Numbered from the stretch's first letter, positions 14,534-28,420 are shown. The stretch is DNA of 64,000 nt from Luscinia megarhynchos (GCA_034336665.1 JAPFBE010000002.1:34079406-34143405); one strand, 5' to 3'. Numbers and translations: made by a program. The notes: generated from the letters alone by a model not told the origin.

Positions 14534-14605
14534 CCCTTTCTCTCTCTCTCTTTCTTTCTCTCTCTCTCTCTTTCTCTCTTTCTTTCACTCTTTCTCTCTT
14601 TCTTT
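14534..14605. repeat. 72-bp polypyrimidine (CT/CTTT) tract
   Basis: The plus strand is C/T only apart from one A at 14587, built from TC and TTTC units. The minus strand is correspondingly GA/GAAA. Confidence 0.96.
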
Positions 14606-17600
14606 GTTTCAGAAATAACAGAGAATGTATGAAGGTACTGTTGTACAGCTAAGATTATATTCCTAATTATTTGACTAATTTGTAATTTTTTTTTCTGGCT
14701 TATGTCCTTACAAATTTGAATTGAAGTCTCAGTTTCCCAGCTCAGTCTGTGTTTCAGGCCACACCATTTGGATACCACTGGTGAGAACAGAGCATATTAA
14801 GGATGCTTTAATGTGCAAAGCTTTGCTTTTGGGAATTTTGAAAAACATGAAGAAACATCAAAACTGAGTCTTTATTGGTTTTCTTTCATGTCTACAGCAT
14901 TAGTAACCAATTTGGGTCCACAAAAGTTGGATAAACCATTCATTTGCTTGAGTGTTTTAAACAAATTGCTGTACAAAGGACCAAAGCTGGGTGAAAGGCA
15001 GTGGCCGAGTCTCAGGGAGGGCCCACAAGCTAGAAATGTGCAAGAGTTGTGATGGGAATCAAATTTGACCTTTTTGTTTGTTCCAGGAAAATCTTATTCA
15101 TCTGCAACACTGCAAATGTTCCCTGTGCCGCTTTTGTTTCAGCAAGGCTGGGAAACAGGAATACAGCAGCGGCAGGACAAAAGCTATTCTTGCAGATTTC
15201 CCAGCTCAGCTAAACCTGGGACGAACTGGAAAGCCTCTGAGAAAGCCTGGAGACTCTCAGCACAACCCAGGGGCTCCAGGAGACTTGTCCACAGGGAGCA
15301 GGAACGGGAAGGTCAGCTTGGAAAGCAGCAGGAGCAGCCTTCGGCGTGGTATTTCTGTACTGCTGCTTCCTGCCTGGGCTGAGGCAGGGAAGGGTGAAGT
15401 ACGTGACTTTTTAGAGCAAGGTTCCCAGAGCCCCGGTTCGGTGCACTCTGCCCACAAAGGTCAGGAGGCAGGCAGCAGAGCTAAGGAGATTGTGTGGGAT
15501 ATAAGTCTCTGGTAGACGTGGCAGACTGTCCCTTATATAGCAAGCGCCGCTAAGTGGATAATGGAGGGTGCCAGGGAGCGGCGTCAGGGTGCCGGCCCTA
15601 TTTCTGCAGTGCTTGTCTTGCAGCTCATACAGCTGGCTCCAGGTGGTTGTCCCTGGCTTTCCTCTGCTACAAGCACCCTGCAAGGGCCCTCTGCAGTCCT
15701 AAGCAAAGGCTTTGCTATCTACTGATAACAAAGATACTTCAGAAGTGATAAGCGTTACCAGTTCTGTAGCTCAGCACTGAAGGATGAAGAAGTACTTGTT
15801 TCCTGTGCAAAAAGGATGCTGTGATGTCTAAATCACATCAGTCTGCAATTTCTCATGTATTTCATGTTTTCCTACTTTTTTTCTGATTGTTGACATCTAT
15901 GGTACACCTTAATAAGATTTACCCAGAACATTACTATAATAACACTACTACAGTTCATTCCTATGGTGCTGCTGTTAATATTTAATGGAAAATGAGACAG
16001 GTGCCCCATTTTATGAGGCAATAATATGTTTCCTGACTGGGTAAACTATGAATGCTTGAAGGACTGAATAGTTCTGCCCTTCATGGGAAGATTGTTGCTA
16101 AGAGAAATAGGATGTCTACTGTATTGTCCTATTCTCCAGTGTTGCCCCAGTTTAGGAAAGGACAACATCCCCCAGGTTACCTGCCAATCTAGTTTGCTAT
16201 GACCCGCTACCCTCTTCCATGTCTCAGAAACCATCCTATGGGACTTCAGCTGCTTACCAAATAAGCAAAGAGTGGCTCTACCAGATCTAGAGTGGGAACA
16301 AAATAGTGTTATTTACTCTTTCCCATGTAAAAATTTATCTTTCCTAAAACTGCAGCAGGGAGAACAAAAAAAGTTGTGTGCAGTTTTGTTCAGTGTTAAG
16401 GAGGCTGCTGCACCACAGGATCAGACCATCACCTGCATTTGACACAAGTCAGTAGAACTCTAGTGCTGGGGTATGTTGGGTAAGAGTTTGCTTAATTTCA
16501 TGGTGCTCTCAAAGCCTCCTGAAATGAAGCCAAAATGAGCATCTGTGCTAGAAATTCAACCCCATTATCAGGGTCTTCTTTGTTCTGCCTCTTGCAGAAT
16601 ATGAACTTTCATTTTAGGTTTTAACCCAAAGGCTTTTTCATTTGTTCTAGGAGTTTGCAGATGGTCTAACACAAAATGAATAATCTTTGGAACATTTTTG
16701 AGCTGAATATCTACAACATACAAGTGCAGAGAAACCCAGTGACTCTTGCTGTCCTGAGTAGTCACATCTATATCTGTCAGAACTATAAAAAAGCAAAGCC
16801 ATCGTAGTTTATGGTTATATAATCCCATGTCACATGTGAACCTAAGACTCAGAGCACGCCCTCCTGCTGTTGCCTTTCAGCCCAGACAGTACGTCATGCT
16901 CGTGCAATGGGACCCTCTTCTTTCTCTCTCCATGTCAGACGGAGCTGTTCAGCCTGACTTGTTTCCCTCAGGTGCTAAGGTGTTTCAGTGAATGAGTCCT
17001 TCATGAAGGAGCCTCATTACAAGTCCTCTTTTTGAGGTCAGCAGGAGGCTGGAGGAGCTGTGCATCCTCCAAGCAAACCCAGGGGTGCAAGAGGCCAGCC
17101 TTTTCTCATGGTCAGCTTTTCTTCCACCAAGTTGGTTCCTATCTTCCTGTTATGATGGTGGTCGTGACAAGTCCAAGACTCTTAACATTCCAACAAAAAA
17201 CCCAAATGAGTAGCCAGACTTCAGCATATTGTCCTGGTTCTGTCCAAAACGGGGCCCGAAGAAAGAGACAAACTAGGGATGTAGAGACTGACTTAGTCAT
17301 ACTAGTATGGGCAATGTGGCTGAGCACCACACAGTCCCTTTATCAGTAAAAAGGCAATGGCTCTGCCAGATTTTTTCTTCTCAGGGTAATTTACTTATTA
17401 TTTTGAGAAATCCTTGAGGGTGGTTGCATCAGTGGAGGAGGCAGCCAGGTCTCAGCACCTGCTGCTGTTATTTCAAATGGCTCTATTTTTCCTTGACCTA
17501 AATTTGATTTCCAAGCACATAAGTAACTCTGAACATCACATCCTAAGTGACACAGGTCTTTGGTACATAGAATACTAGGATGTCTGGCTTCCCACTTAAA

Positions 17601-20600
17601 GATATTTGAAACTTTATTTCTGCAGTTAAAAAGTTATGTTTTTAACTGACTATGGGATTAAATTTATGCAGTGAAATTAAATTCTCCTCTCAGGATCCTC
17701 GGTTATGCTTACTTTTTTTTATTTTATTAACTTTCAAATTAAGTTTTGAGTTATCTTCTCAGAAAGTTTTTACTGATTGCCCATTCTTCAGGCTAGGTGT
17801 GGGGGGGGAAAAACCAACCACATACTCTATATGGTTAGATAATGGGCCTGGGAGAAGTCAGACAAAAGGACATGTGAAAGGGGACACATCATCAGACACT
17901 GATTTTACATTTCAGGCAGTTCACAATCTGACAAATTACCTCATCAATGTTCTCTATCCAACACATTTTGACTATATCTTTTTTTTTATGAGCAGCAAGT
18001 TACTGCCTGCATCAGCATTTTGAAGTCTGTCCTGTCATTTTCTTTACTTTATGGGGAGATGGAGTTTCCTGTGGTCTTGTCTACGTAACTCTCCCAGCTC
18101 TGAAAGGTGAATGCTGGGTGTTGTGCACCTATTAATTATTTCATGACTGATAGGAAGAATTTCTGTGAAGTTGTTGTGCGATGTCTTCTCTTAAATTTCC
18201 TGGCCTCATTTCTTTCCTGTTGCCTTTCAAAACAGAGCTGTCTTCCACCCAAAATGAAAATTAGAAAGAATAACCACAAACTGCATCTCCAAAAATCACA
18301 GTAGCAATGATAGAAGAATGTACTCTGGGCAGCATCAGTTTATAATTAAACTATTTGTCTTTCACAAAAGGTGTCTAAGATATTCTAGTAGGATATAATA
18401 TTTTTATGAACCTTTTTTTTTAGATTTCTTTTCTGTTAAAGAACCAAGTATTTTAACACAGTCAGTAGCAGCAAATAATATCCTTCTATTATCACTTTTA
18501 GCTGATGCATTTGGGACTTTGGCAGGCTGCACTGTTCTTTCTGGGCTAATGGTTAAAATCATCACTACATGCAAATGTTCCTCATAAATAGCTCCAGGAT
18601 CTGCCTCTGCAAGGTGCTGAGCAGCCTCAGCCTTTACCAGTATAAAGTGGGAGTCTGGCAATCATCTCATCTCTTGGGATCAAAGGACAGGAAAGGGTGA
18701 ATACTGAGCTTTGGGCATGATTTCTTTTTCCTGCAGTTGAAGTATTTGTCAAGTTACAAAGCTGTTCATAGTTTGGGTGGCATCAATGTGAAATTGCTAT
18801 TCATCTGTTCTTAGTTTTTCCTAAGATCCAGTGACTCAGCAATCAAAGCCCATCATATTAGAGGTGATGAGACCCTCCAGTGTGCATTTTATATTATCTG
18901 GCTCTTTGCCTGGTTTCAGCAGGGTGCCGCTCTCCCATTCTTCTCTTGGCTCTCGTAAGGACTCATAAATTATCACACAAAAATTCTCAGTTCACCTGAC
19001 CCCAGAGCCCCTGGGTGATATACTTCAGCATAGTGCCATCAAAGCCACCCAGAGAAGACTTGGGCAATGGCTTGGAGATAGATCAATGCATCTGTTTTCT
19101 GCCCTCCAAAACCATTTCATTGCATCCACCTCAGACCTTGCCCTGTCTTGGCTTTTCATCCATTGTCTTTCTGGCTTCTCACAAGTTATGAAAAGAGTTT
19201 GTCATGTTCACTTCCCTTCTATAGCCAGTACTTCCTAAGCATCCAAGTGCCTTGCATTTTCCACAGCTGGCCCCCAAGACAGTTGCAGCCTCGGGCGCAG
19301 GGCTGGGTATATCGGCTATGGTCATGATTTATTTTTGGGATGCAGGAGTATGCCCACATCTCAGCAGCTGTGAATGCTGGCATGTGCTGGGGACAGGAAA
19401 GGTTTACATTGCCTGGATTCCAGGGGACTGATTTAGAGCGACTCATTTTGAGGCAGTTGGCCAGATAAAACCCCATGCTGACTTCCCCTGGAGAGCTACC
19501 ATCTAAAACCAATATGGGCTCATCTTCAGCTCTAGGGCAGGGCCCTCAAGAAAACCAGCCTCCTCTTTGGTTCCTCTTTCTGCTGCACCCCCACTCCCTG
19601 GTGGGCAGAGGACAATGGGCATTTGCTGGGATTGTGTGTTTATCTTTTGTGTATGCCTATTATGTGTATGTCTTTTCCTAGGAATGCTGGGGTGCCAAGC
19701 CCACCTCTCCTACTAGCACATGGGGAATCAGAGCTGCACTGCTCAGCAGCCAAGTGTGTTGATGGAGAGGTGATTTGGGTGTTTTTTTTGCTTTGAGTCA
19801 GCTTCCCCAGACCGCAATGAGACAGCAGGTGATTAATTTCTGCCACTTTTTGGAATTGTGACCAGCCTGTAAAACATTTTGCCCTAACACAAACAAGATA
19901 TGATGCAATTATTAGGAGAACAATTAAAACTCTTAACAACTTCTATTTAATGACCATAGTAATGACAGTAATGGCAGGACAATTTGCCCTCTCTGAGCAT
20001 GCATTTCTTAGTGATGTAATGCATTTCAAGCTTAAAAGCACCCTTGTGGTTGTGATAAATGAAATTATTCAATAAATTAAACATGGTTTGGAGAGAGAGA
20101 GAGTTGGTGAGTGCTGGCTGATACCTGGTTCATGTAAAAATAAAGCAGCAGCAATCCTGAAGCTTTGCTTTGTGGAAAGCTCTTTCTTGTGCTTAGGCTT
20201 GCTCGTGGTGCAGTGTGAGGTGCTGTAACCTGTTCAAGCTGCCTTGCAGGAATCAGCTCTGTCTCATCTGGCCCCGATTCACTGCATGACAAATGCTATC
20301 TCCCCTGCACAGCTGGGAATAGAGCCATGTCCTCAGATTGCAACTCATGAAAAATCTGGGTGGGACAGCATATATTTTAGAAATGCCTGATGCAAGTAAA
20401 TTGTTAAAGCATCCCCTTTTTATATGATGGTTTAATTAACAACCATCATGTTACTTCATTCAATATGATTCACAGTGCTTAGCAGAAGATTCCTTTTCTG
20501 AGGCAGGGACCATGCCTTCTCTTTATGATTTACCAGGTTTTTCCTCGCTGGTGTAAGGAGCAGAAAGAGTCCCTTGTCTTGTTCCTTGGCCAGCATTGGA

Positions 20601-20884
20601 GTTCTCACTCCAGTGCATGAGAACTGCAGACAAGGCAAATCACGACCAAAATCACTTTTGTCCAGATCTGAGCCCAGCAGCAACAAGCTGAGGGTGCCTG
20701 GAGATTCCAGACAGAGTGGAAGGTAACCCCATGTAACACTGCCAACCACAACAGAGAGCACTTTGAGCAAAAGGGGCACAGTCAGCTTGCTACCGTTGAG
20801 GGAAATTTCTGGAAACTATTGCGATCCTTAACATTTTAAAAGGATGTTTGTGTCCTGAGCATTTAAACTGTGAGGGAATTGGAC
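14606..20884. other. Noncoding flank with one GC/CpG-richer segment
   Basis: Apart from the segment at 15120-15605 this is unique sequence without recognisable genes or repeats. Confidence 0.7.
15120..15605. promoter_or_regulatory. GC-rich, CpG-retaining segment with TATA/CArG-like box
   Basis: About fifteen CpG are spread over 480 bp of moderately GC-rich sequence. Near the right side CCTTATATAG (about 15532-15541) is both TATA-like and one mismatch pattern from a CArG box, followed by AGCGCCGCTAAG. It could be the promoter of an unannotated noncoding RNA or an enhancer. No exon can be assigned. Confidence 0.25.
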
Positions 20885-21000
20885 CATGCCTCTCTCTCTA
20901 GACTGTAAATAATTTGCGGTGAGAGCTGTTTTTATCACTGTGCTTCAAACAACACTCAGCATATTGCTGGAACCAATTATATAAATAAATTATATAATAT
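20885..21000 (+). mobile_element. Relic of an old SINE/L3 3' tail
   Basis: CTCTAGACTGTAAATAATTTG, CACTGTGCTTCAAACAACACTCAGCA and an AT-rich ATAAATAAATT tail follow the order of the old amniote SINE/L3 tail (TAGACTGTAAGC, GGGCAGGGAC, TGTACAGCACCTAGCAC, then ATAAATAA). The tail contains a perfect 9-bp inverted repeat with a 5-bp spacer (20976-20998). Confidence 0.45.
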
Positions 21001-24000
21001 GTCTTTGGGTAACTTAAATACCATGCTGAGCAGTTAGTAGTTGAAAACTGAAAGATGCCCAAGCCAAACTTGAAAATAAAAAGATAAAACATTAGATAAT
21101 TCAGTCATACTTAGTATAGTTTTTATTATCTGTAGCAGCCTGGTAATACAGACAGATATTTGCATTAAAATACCATTGCTCCTCTAAACAGATGTTTTTA
21201 TATTACTTTCTTTATTGTGTTTAATAACATATTATGAGACGTGCTGTAGTCATAACACATTGTTAAAAAATTTTCTGTAGATACAACACTTACTTTTGAT
21301 TAAACAAATGTGCTGGGAGTTTAAGGTATCCCAGTGTAATTTAGTGTTATTACTCTGCTATTTTGGTGCAGTTAATTGAATTGCAGAATGGGCTATTTCA
21401 AAAAAATATGAAGAATATGTTTCTTTGTTTCTAAAACTTAAGGTAAACAAATTTACTCCTACATGGTTTAGTGATGAATATCTCATTCTGTTGAAGTTCA
21501 AAATAAGTCATATTTCCCTACTTAAGAATAGTTTCTTGATAATGGCAAGATGCTAATTCTCAAAATAAAGATTACAAAGCAAAGACCCAGATGAGCAAAG
21601 TCAGCAGATAGCAGATATGTTGTGCTGGACACACCATGACTGTAAACAGATTAAAATCCATGGAGCTGGAGAAATGGAAGGCCAAAGTTTTTAATCCTTT
21701 CTTATTCAAGGATTCTGTCCTGAACATAAAACAGAGGTAAGTTTCTCTGTACTAGAAGACTGTGTAGGAGGGTAACAGCAAGATCAACTGGTTTAAAAGA
21801 AAATTATTCCAGTGAAGGATGAAAGTTGCAGAACAGTGAACATGAAATTATCATGGGTAAAGAAGGGAAGGAAATAGCTCTCATGACGAAAGGTCATCAG
21901 TGATTGGGAAAGGCACTATTTCCTTCTTACTTTTGATTTCCAAACATCTTGTTGATGCCTCTGTATGGAAGAGATTACAGAGGTTAGTCTCTGCTCCTTT
22001 TTGTCAGGACACTGACTTTTTATGCACATTCTGTATTCTTTGAATCTTGATACCCAGAAGGCATTTGACTAATACAGCAGTAAGTGATGACCAAGATTGT
22101 GCTGCAGGAGGTGAAGAAAAATTATAAATCTCTGGGCAAAACACTGCTTTAATATTATTAGTCACCATCACATAAACATAGCCCTCTGCATTTGCCCACA
22201 GTAAAAGGGAAGCTGTCTCTGTTCAGGTTACCAGGTCAAGGTGTCCTTGATGTAGATAACTTGATCATTAGCATCTTAGCACAAAGTTTGAGCTTTAATA
22301 TGTATTACTTAGCTGCATATCATATAACCTCAGTGAGTCTGCGTTGCAGACGACCCTTATCTAAATGATTAACATTCGATCATAAGTGGTGGCTAAAAAA
22401 AGGTGCAGGAAGGATCAAAACAGTGTCCTCATTAAGCAGCATCCCCTTGAAGACATTTACAGTCTCAAGGTTATTCCTCAGTCTGTGCTCCTCAGCCCAA
22501 CAACAGCGTTGTTTGCCAGAGTTCAGAGGAGAGCAGTTGAAAGACAGCAATCTGCTCAGGGCCTGATTCCTGGAACAGGGAAGAGAGAAAATTCTTACTT
22601 GCAAAAGCTGGCATGCAGAGGAGCTGAGCCCAAAGTGTAACCAGGGCTCAGTTCACCAGTTGCATCCCCAAAGTATGAATTTGATTTCAGCCTGAGGTCC
22701 CAGGGCATGTAAAGGGCATTGTGCTCTGCTGGCATGATGGTATAGCTGCAGATTGAGGTAGGGAAACATTAGTTCTTTACACCAAGAAAAAAGTGAAGGA
22801 CGCTGACTACTTCTTGGAAAGGCTGCTCTTATGGAGCTGGGAGAGGTCTCAGGAGAGGCAAGATAGGCAACAGCTGGGGTCAGGGAAATGTGAACTACAT
22901 CTACAGCTCATTCGAGGAACATAAGGTCACATTTATAGTATTTGCTGATGAATGGCAAGGTTTCATTGTATATCCTGGACAGTCTATCCTGTGCTTTTAC
23001 AAATCATAAAGTAATTCAATGTGTGATAAGGGTGTAGCTTGATACTCATCAAGTCTGAAATCTCTGTTTCTGCAGAGTCACGCCCTTCTGCTTCGATGAA
23101 CTGTTGAATAATAAAAGCCTTTGGACTTGGCATTCAATGAAATGTGAAATTGAGGTTAAATGCCAGTCCTACAGTCCAAACACTTGGGGCTGGTTGAGGT
23201 GAGGCAATCAGTCACTGCAAGGACATAGGGATGCTTCACAGAACCAACGATTTCTTCCCTATTTTTGAATCAATTTCAAGTATTTTCAGGTAACTGAAAG
23301 CTAAAAACTCCTACTTGGTAGGAACTTCTCTCCCCTATTTTGTTTACCCCATTCAAAAACTTGAATTGCACTTTTAAATAGTTGACAATGTGTAACCTTA
23401 GGAAACCACATTCCCAGTGTTCAAACATATTTTGGGACTTTGCTAATATGATATTAAAGTGAATGAGACACACTGGCTACCATTTGGTCTGAAGGAAACA
23501 ACAGATGCCAGGTAAAATAAGAATCCAGTGCTGCCAGTTGCAGGGCCTGGAGGAAATACCAGAGATGTCGATGGAGTAGAGGATGGTGATAATTCTAGGC
23601 TATGTCTACACAGCTTGTCAAGCACAAATAGGGAAACTCTGGTGCACCCCCTGACCCCATGCTCTGCATTCGTGCCACCAACTCTACACTATTTCTCAGT
23701 CAGCCTTTTGGTATGAACATTGCATAAGAAACTCTGAGCTATAAACTGGGTTTGCTTCTAGGTGAAGCAACCTCAGGAGCCATGTAAGAAGGATTTCTTA
23801 GATGTAATTTTTGTCACATAGGATATATGTAGCACCCAAGGCCATAAAATTTCATCTGTCCTGTCTGCAGAACAAAACATCTGTCTCATATCTGAATTCA
23901 CCCACCTGGCTGCATGTCCCTCCATTCTTCCTTTGCATCTCACCTGAACACAAGTGTCAGAGGGTTGTTTGTGAATGTGGACTGCACTGTGCCCCTGGAC

Positions 24001-24800
24001 CACTCTACACAGACAGAATTTGTTCTCAAGAGGTCTCTTTCCTGTGAGACCTTGTATGGGGAATTTGAGTCTCAGGCCAGATTTTTCCCCTGGCCTTGAT
24101 AGGAAGTAAGTTCCAGTGATGTCCTCTGTCAACAGAAGAGCACACACAAGAAAGCTGTGCATGTTTTCTCCATCCCTAAGATGCATTTTAGTTTTTGGCC
24201 TTTCCTCTTTAGTTGCCTGCTAGTTAATTCCTGCAGAGAAGGGCTTTTATCTCTCCTTTTCCAAGCTTTCCTCACTGTGCCTTTTGTAAATTCTTAATTT
24301 TAGAGGTGTTCTTCAAACACCTTTTGTTCCCACCTGTACCTAAGTGAAGCTTAATTGTCCTCAGATAAAGGTCCTTACTATTCCACAAAAGGAGAATGAA
24401 GCAGAAGTTTCTGAGGTATTAAATGCAAGATACACATGAATACAAAAACTATGGATGAACTGTTTCAGATGCTAGAACAGGAAGGCTGTTCAGAACTCTG
24501 GCTTTATGGAAAAAATAGCCAGAACAGGGGTAGCTATAGCAACATGCATATATCCACATTTGAGGGAAATCTAACCCTCATAATGGATAATCCAATGAGG
24601 CAAACAAGCAGATACCTAAGTAAATCTAATAAAACTATTAACATTAATTTAAGATTAATATAGCAATATAAAAACCCTTTGCACAGCATGAGACAATTTT
24701 AACTCTTCGGCCTCAGCATGCAGTCAGGCTTAGCGCATCCCCAAACTGTGTTAGAAACAAACTGTTTCTTAGGAACCAGCTTCGATTGTCAGTCTGATGC

Positions 24801-24833
24801 TGTGTGCACACGTGTGCACACACACACACACCC
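24801..24833. repeat. TG/CA alternating tract with a 22-bp perfect palindrome
   Basis: An uninterrupted purine-pyrimidine alternation runs through TGTGTGCACACGTGTG and on into a CA repeat. Positions 24801-24822 are a perfect palindrome centred on CACGTG. Confidence 0.95.
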
Positions 24834-24889
24834 ACATTCCACGGGCATTCCATCACATCTGCTACCTGCATGCACGGTGCTGGTGGCCA

Positions 24890-25085
24890 TGTACGCATTC
24901 TGCAACGCTTTTCAAAAGCCGCGCTCTTCCTTGATCTCCGTGATAATATCAGCAGTGAAATCCTCGCAGCTCACGCTGGTGCAGAATTCTGCCTTCTCCT
25001 CCAGAAGCAAAGGCTCTTGGCCTTGCACTGGAGCCTTTCCCTGGCTGTTAGCAGCCTGGGGCCTCGGGCACAGCCAGAGTTCAGC
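24890..25085. promoter_or_regulatory. CpG-retaining cluster next to palindromic TG/CA tract
   Basis: Several CpG (GTACGC, AACGC, GCCGCGC, CTCCGTG, CCTCGCAG, TCACGCTGG, CTCGGGC) lie in under 200 bp, about 60 bp right of the alternating tract at 24801-24833. Function is unknown. Confidence 0.22.
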
Positions 25086-26950
25086 AATGGCAAGGCAGCA
25101 CTTGCTGGGCTTGGGGCCGCTTCTCTACCATATCCATCGTCTTCCCATCAAACTCACAAGCTCCCCTTCTCCCAGAGCCAGAGACAGGCTTCCCAGGGAG
25201 TGGAGGGTAAGCAGTTCCCTTTGTCTGAAAAGTAGGGAGCAATTCCTTAAAGCACAAATTTACATTTTATGATTTTGGCCCTTTTTCTGCAGTTTCTCAT
25301 TCTTGGAACTACTTCCCTCTTTTATGATCCAAGCAGCCGCCCATTTTCATTTAAATCATTCCTTGAAACACTTTTTCTGCAAAGCCTCTGGCTACAGATG
25401 ACTGGATATGGCAGAAACAGCATTTGAATTCAGAACAAGGGTTTTGTTTGAGCAAATTGTTTGGGGGATAGCCACTTTTTATACCACACCTGATATTCCA
25501 CGGAGTATTAGCATGAAAACAAAGATTTATTATTCACTAGTCATTATTCCACTATTCTTCTGTTTAAAAGAGATCCACTCATCTAATCACAGCACCAAGG
25601 GAATAGAGACATATCACGTCATTTAGTGTATCAATTACAGTCCTTAAATGAGGATGAGCAAATAGTCATAGTGAGTGGTTTGCCATTTTACCTGTTCTCT
25701 AGGGTGAAGAATGAGGTTCTGTCTGCAAGCAAACAAACAAGTGAGCATTCTTGGGTAATTGCTTGCAATCCATAGCTGGAGCAAGTATTTTTTCCAGCAG
25801 AAGTCTGTCATGAAGGAAAAATTATTTTGAAACAGGGTGAAAAAAAAAGTAGTTAATTTTATTATTTTGAATCATCTCCTTTACTTGATTTGTGGAGTTT
25901 TGGAATTTTATATCTATTTGTTCTCTAAGTTAGTTTGCAGTGCCTTAGAGGAAGACCTCCTTTTCACAATGCTAATATTCCTAATAACTTTCAGCCAACA
26001 GTGCAAAAGCAGATTTTCTTGAGCTGCAGCAAAATGCAGTGGCAGAGAGGGGAAGAGTCTGCAGGAAGCATTTGGGACAGAAGCTCTCTATTCACTCCTT
26101 CTCCCATGTGCCTGTGAATGCTCACACACACAGGCCTGGTGGACACCGTGGTGCCAAGTGCTTTGTCAGTGCCACCAAAAACTGAGCACCTCAGAGGAGG
26201 AGGAGCAGGCCAGGAAAATCACCACCACAAGCCCTTTGGGTCCTGTGTGTTTTGATCCTGGGATTCCTTGCACAGAATACCAGCAGCAGATTTACGTGCT
26301 ACAGACAGCAGGCCAGATAATACAGTCGTGGGAGGAATGCCCAGTTGTCTATGTGGGTGCAAAGTCTCATCTCTGAGTGCCATAAATTCCTTCTAAGATC
26401 AGCCAAAATTGTGTCGATTCAATCCAAGACGTCGTTGACCTCAATAATTTTCTTGTCCCTTTGGTCTCAAGGCTCTATGATTCTTCATCTACTTTCTCTC
26501 TGTCTGGAGGCCAAGAAAATAGGCTGGATCATGCTGACTTATCTGCTCCATCAAGGACTCAGTGGATGGGAACAGCCGTCCTTCCCTGAGAAGAGCCCAG
26601 CTGAATAAAGTTAGCAGAACCATTTGACACTAAATAATCAGGTAAATGGTGATAAGTGCCCTGTGGTGAGACAGAAATATGATGTAAAACAAACCAAAGG
26701 CTCTTGCTAAACATTTGTGTTCACAGGTAAATATTGTGTGACCACAGGCTGCCCATTCATACGGTGGCACCAGGAGGTCACTGTGCTGTGTGTGGCCATT
26801 CCCCTTGGTGTCCCCTTGCCACTGAGACCACAGGGGCCAGCTGCTAACCTTGGCCAGGGCTGTGCTAGGGGAATACTGTCCCACACCAGCCTGAATTGCC
26901 AGAAGTTGTTAAAGAATTGTGACTATCCCATTTTTCCAAACAGTAAATAT

Positions 26951-27003
26951 CTGTGTGTGTGTCTGTGTGTGTCTGTGTGTGTCGTGTCTGTGTGTGCGTG
27001 TGT
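26951..27003. repeat. TG-rich microsatellite
   Basis: CTGTGTGTGTG units alternate with TCTGTGTG and a single GTCGTG interruption over about 53 bp. Confidence 0.95.
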
Positions 27004-28079
27004 ATGGAAAATATGGCAGGTATGAAAAACACTGAAAATCATGTCCTCACTACAGAGTTAGGATGATGTAGGCTGCCTTTCATGCAAATACATCTTTTCT
27101 AGTTTCTTTGCCCTCTGAATCTGAACCAGAAGGTTGTTCCCTTTTTTTCCCTCTGGGAGATGAATGTTGCCACCACTTTTGCTTGTGCAGTATGGGTGAT
27201 GTCGGTGGTCCATCGAGCATTGCCTTATTAGCACATCCTGCAAAGTGATAACCAGTGGTGTAAAGTCCTTGCCCAACATTTATAAACACTTCCTCAGAAG
27301 AAACGCCAGGCACTCCAATGCATTTAATTTTAGGGAAGCAGCTGGTCCAAAACAGTGGAGACTGTATTATTAGTCTCTCTCTCTGGGGCAGGACTGATCA
27401 CGTTTTCCCGAGGAGAGAAGGGGCAGATGTGGGTTAGGAGCAGCTTTGGTGTCATCCAGGAGTTCAATTTTACTGTACCAACCATGTGACTGCCCAGAGA
27501 AGGGGAAATGGCCAAACTTGGTTTCAGATAGCTATATCCTGCTATTGTGGCAAACTGAGCTGGAGGAAAGGGTTAGGTGTTGTGTTTCAGGGGGGTGCTG
27601 TGGTGAGGGGGGACACAGAAAAATAAATGCAACTGCCTTCTCTTCAAAAATGAAGGCAATTCAATTTTTCTGAATTGTCACAGGAAAAACCCTATTAGTA
27701 TAAAGGACTGTGCCTGTTGAAAGCCCACAGAGATGCCCAGCAGAGCTGAGTGCCACCAGAATAACCACTGGTTTGTACAGACTAAGCTACAAAACCTTTT
27801 TCCCAAGCACATGTTCCTCATCCCAAGGGCAGTGAGGTGGTGCTGCCTGAGCCCTGCTTAATTACTGAGTAAGGAGAAAACATATGGAAAACCTCAGGAT
27901 GGGGAAGGCAGCACAAAATGTCTTTGTAGAGCGCCTGTGCCAGTAACACTGCCCTGCATCCTGCTAGGAAGCCAGCCAGGGAGCATTGCCTCAGTGAGAG
28001 GAGCTCTGAAAGCCTTGATTCAATTTGTACCCAGCTCAGCTCCACGACTGTCTCTTAGCTGCTCCAAATTACTTTCTTT

Positions 28080-28420
28080 TTGGCAGCCCAGAAATTAAAT
28101 GTTAACTCAGAGAACTGTATTAATCTCTATTAGGAAGGAGCTGGAGTCTAAATAGCTCGAATCTAGGCCTTCTGGTGTGTCAACTGAAGTAACATGCATT
28201 TATCCAATCTGTAAATCAGTTTGTCTGGCAGACCAGCCAAAAGCAGGTGCCACAAAAATACAATAGTCTAAGCAAAATGTGTTATCCTGAAATTTTTTTA
28301 TGACCTCCATAAAAAAGCCCAAAACCAAATAAGACAATAAAAGTATGATTAAAAACTAAGAACTAGTCTGGGAAAGCTAAAAGTACTAAAATAATTTAAA
28401 ATTTATTTATTTTAACCTCT
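28080..28420. promoter_or_regulatory. Candidate conserved noncoding block
   Basis: Unique AT-rich sequence includes AAATTAAATGTTAACTCAG, TGTCAACTGAAG and ATGACCTCCATAAAAAAG. No repeat or coding frame is recognisable. Regulatory function is inference. Confidence 0.2.

Noticed and set aside
14380..14778. Lys/Arg/Glu-rich open frame on the minus strand
   Set aside because: The RE/KE run is only the translation of the polypyrimidine tract at 14534-14605.
24718..25272. Open frame of 184 codons on the plus strand
   Set aside because: It crosses a CA microsatellite (His/Thr run), has no domain or family resemblance, no splice context and an overlapping open frame in another phase; chance in GC-richer sequence is likelier.
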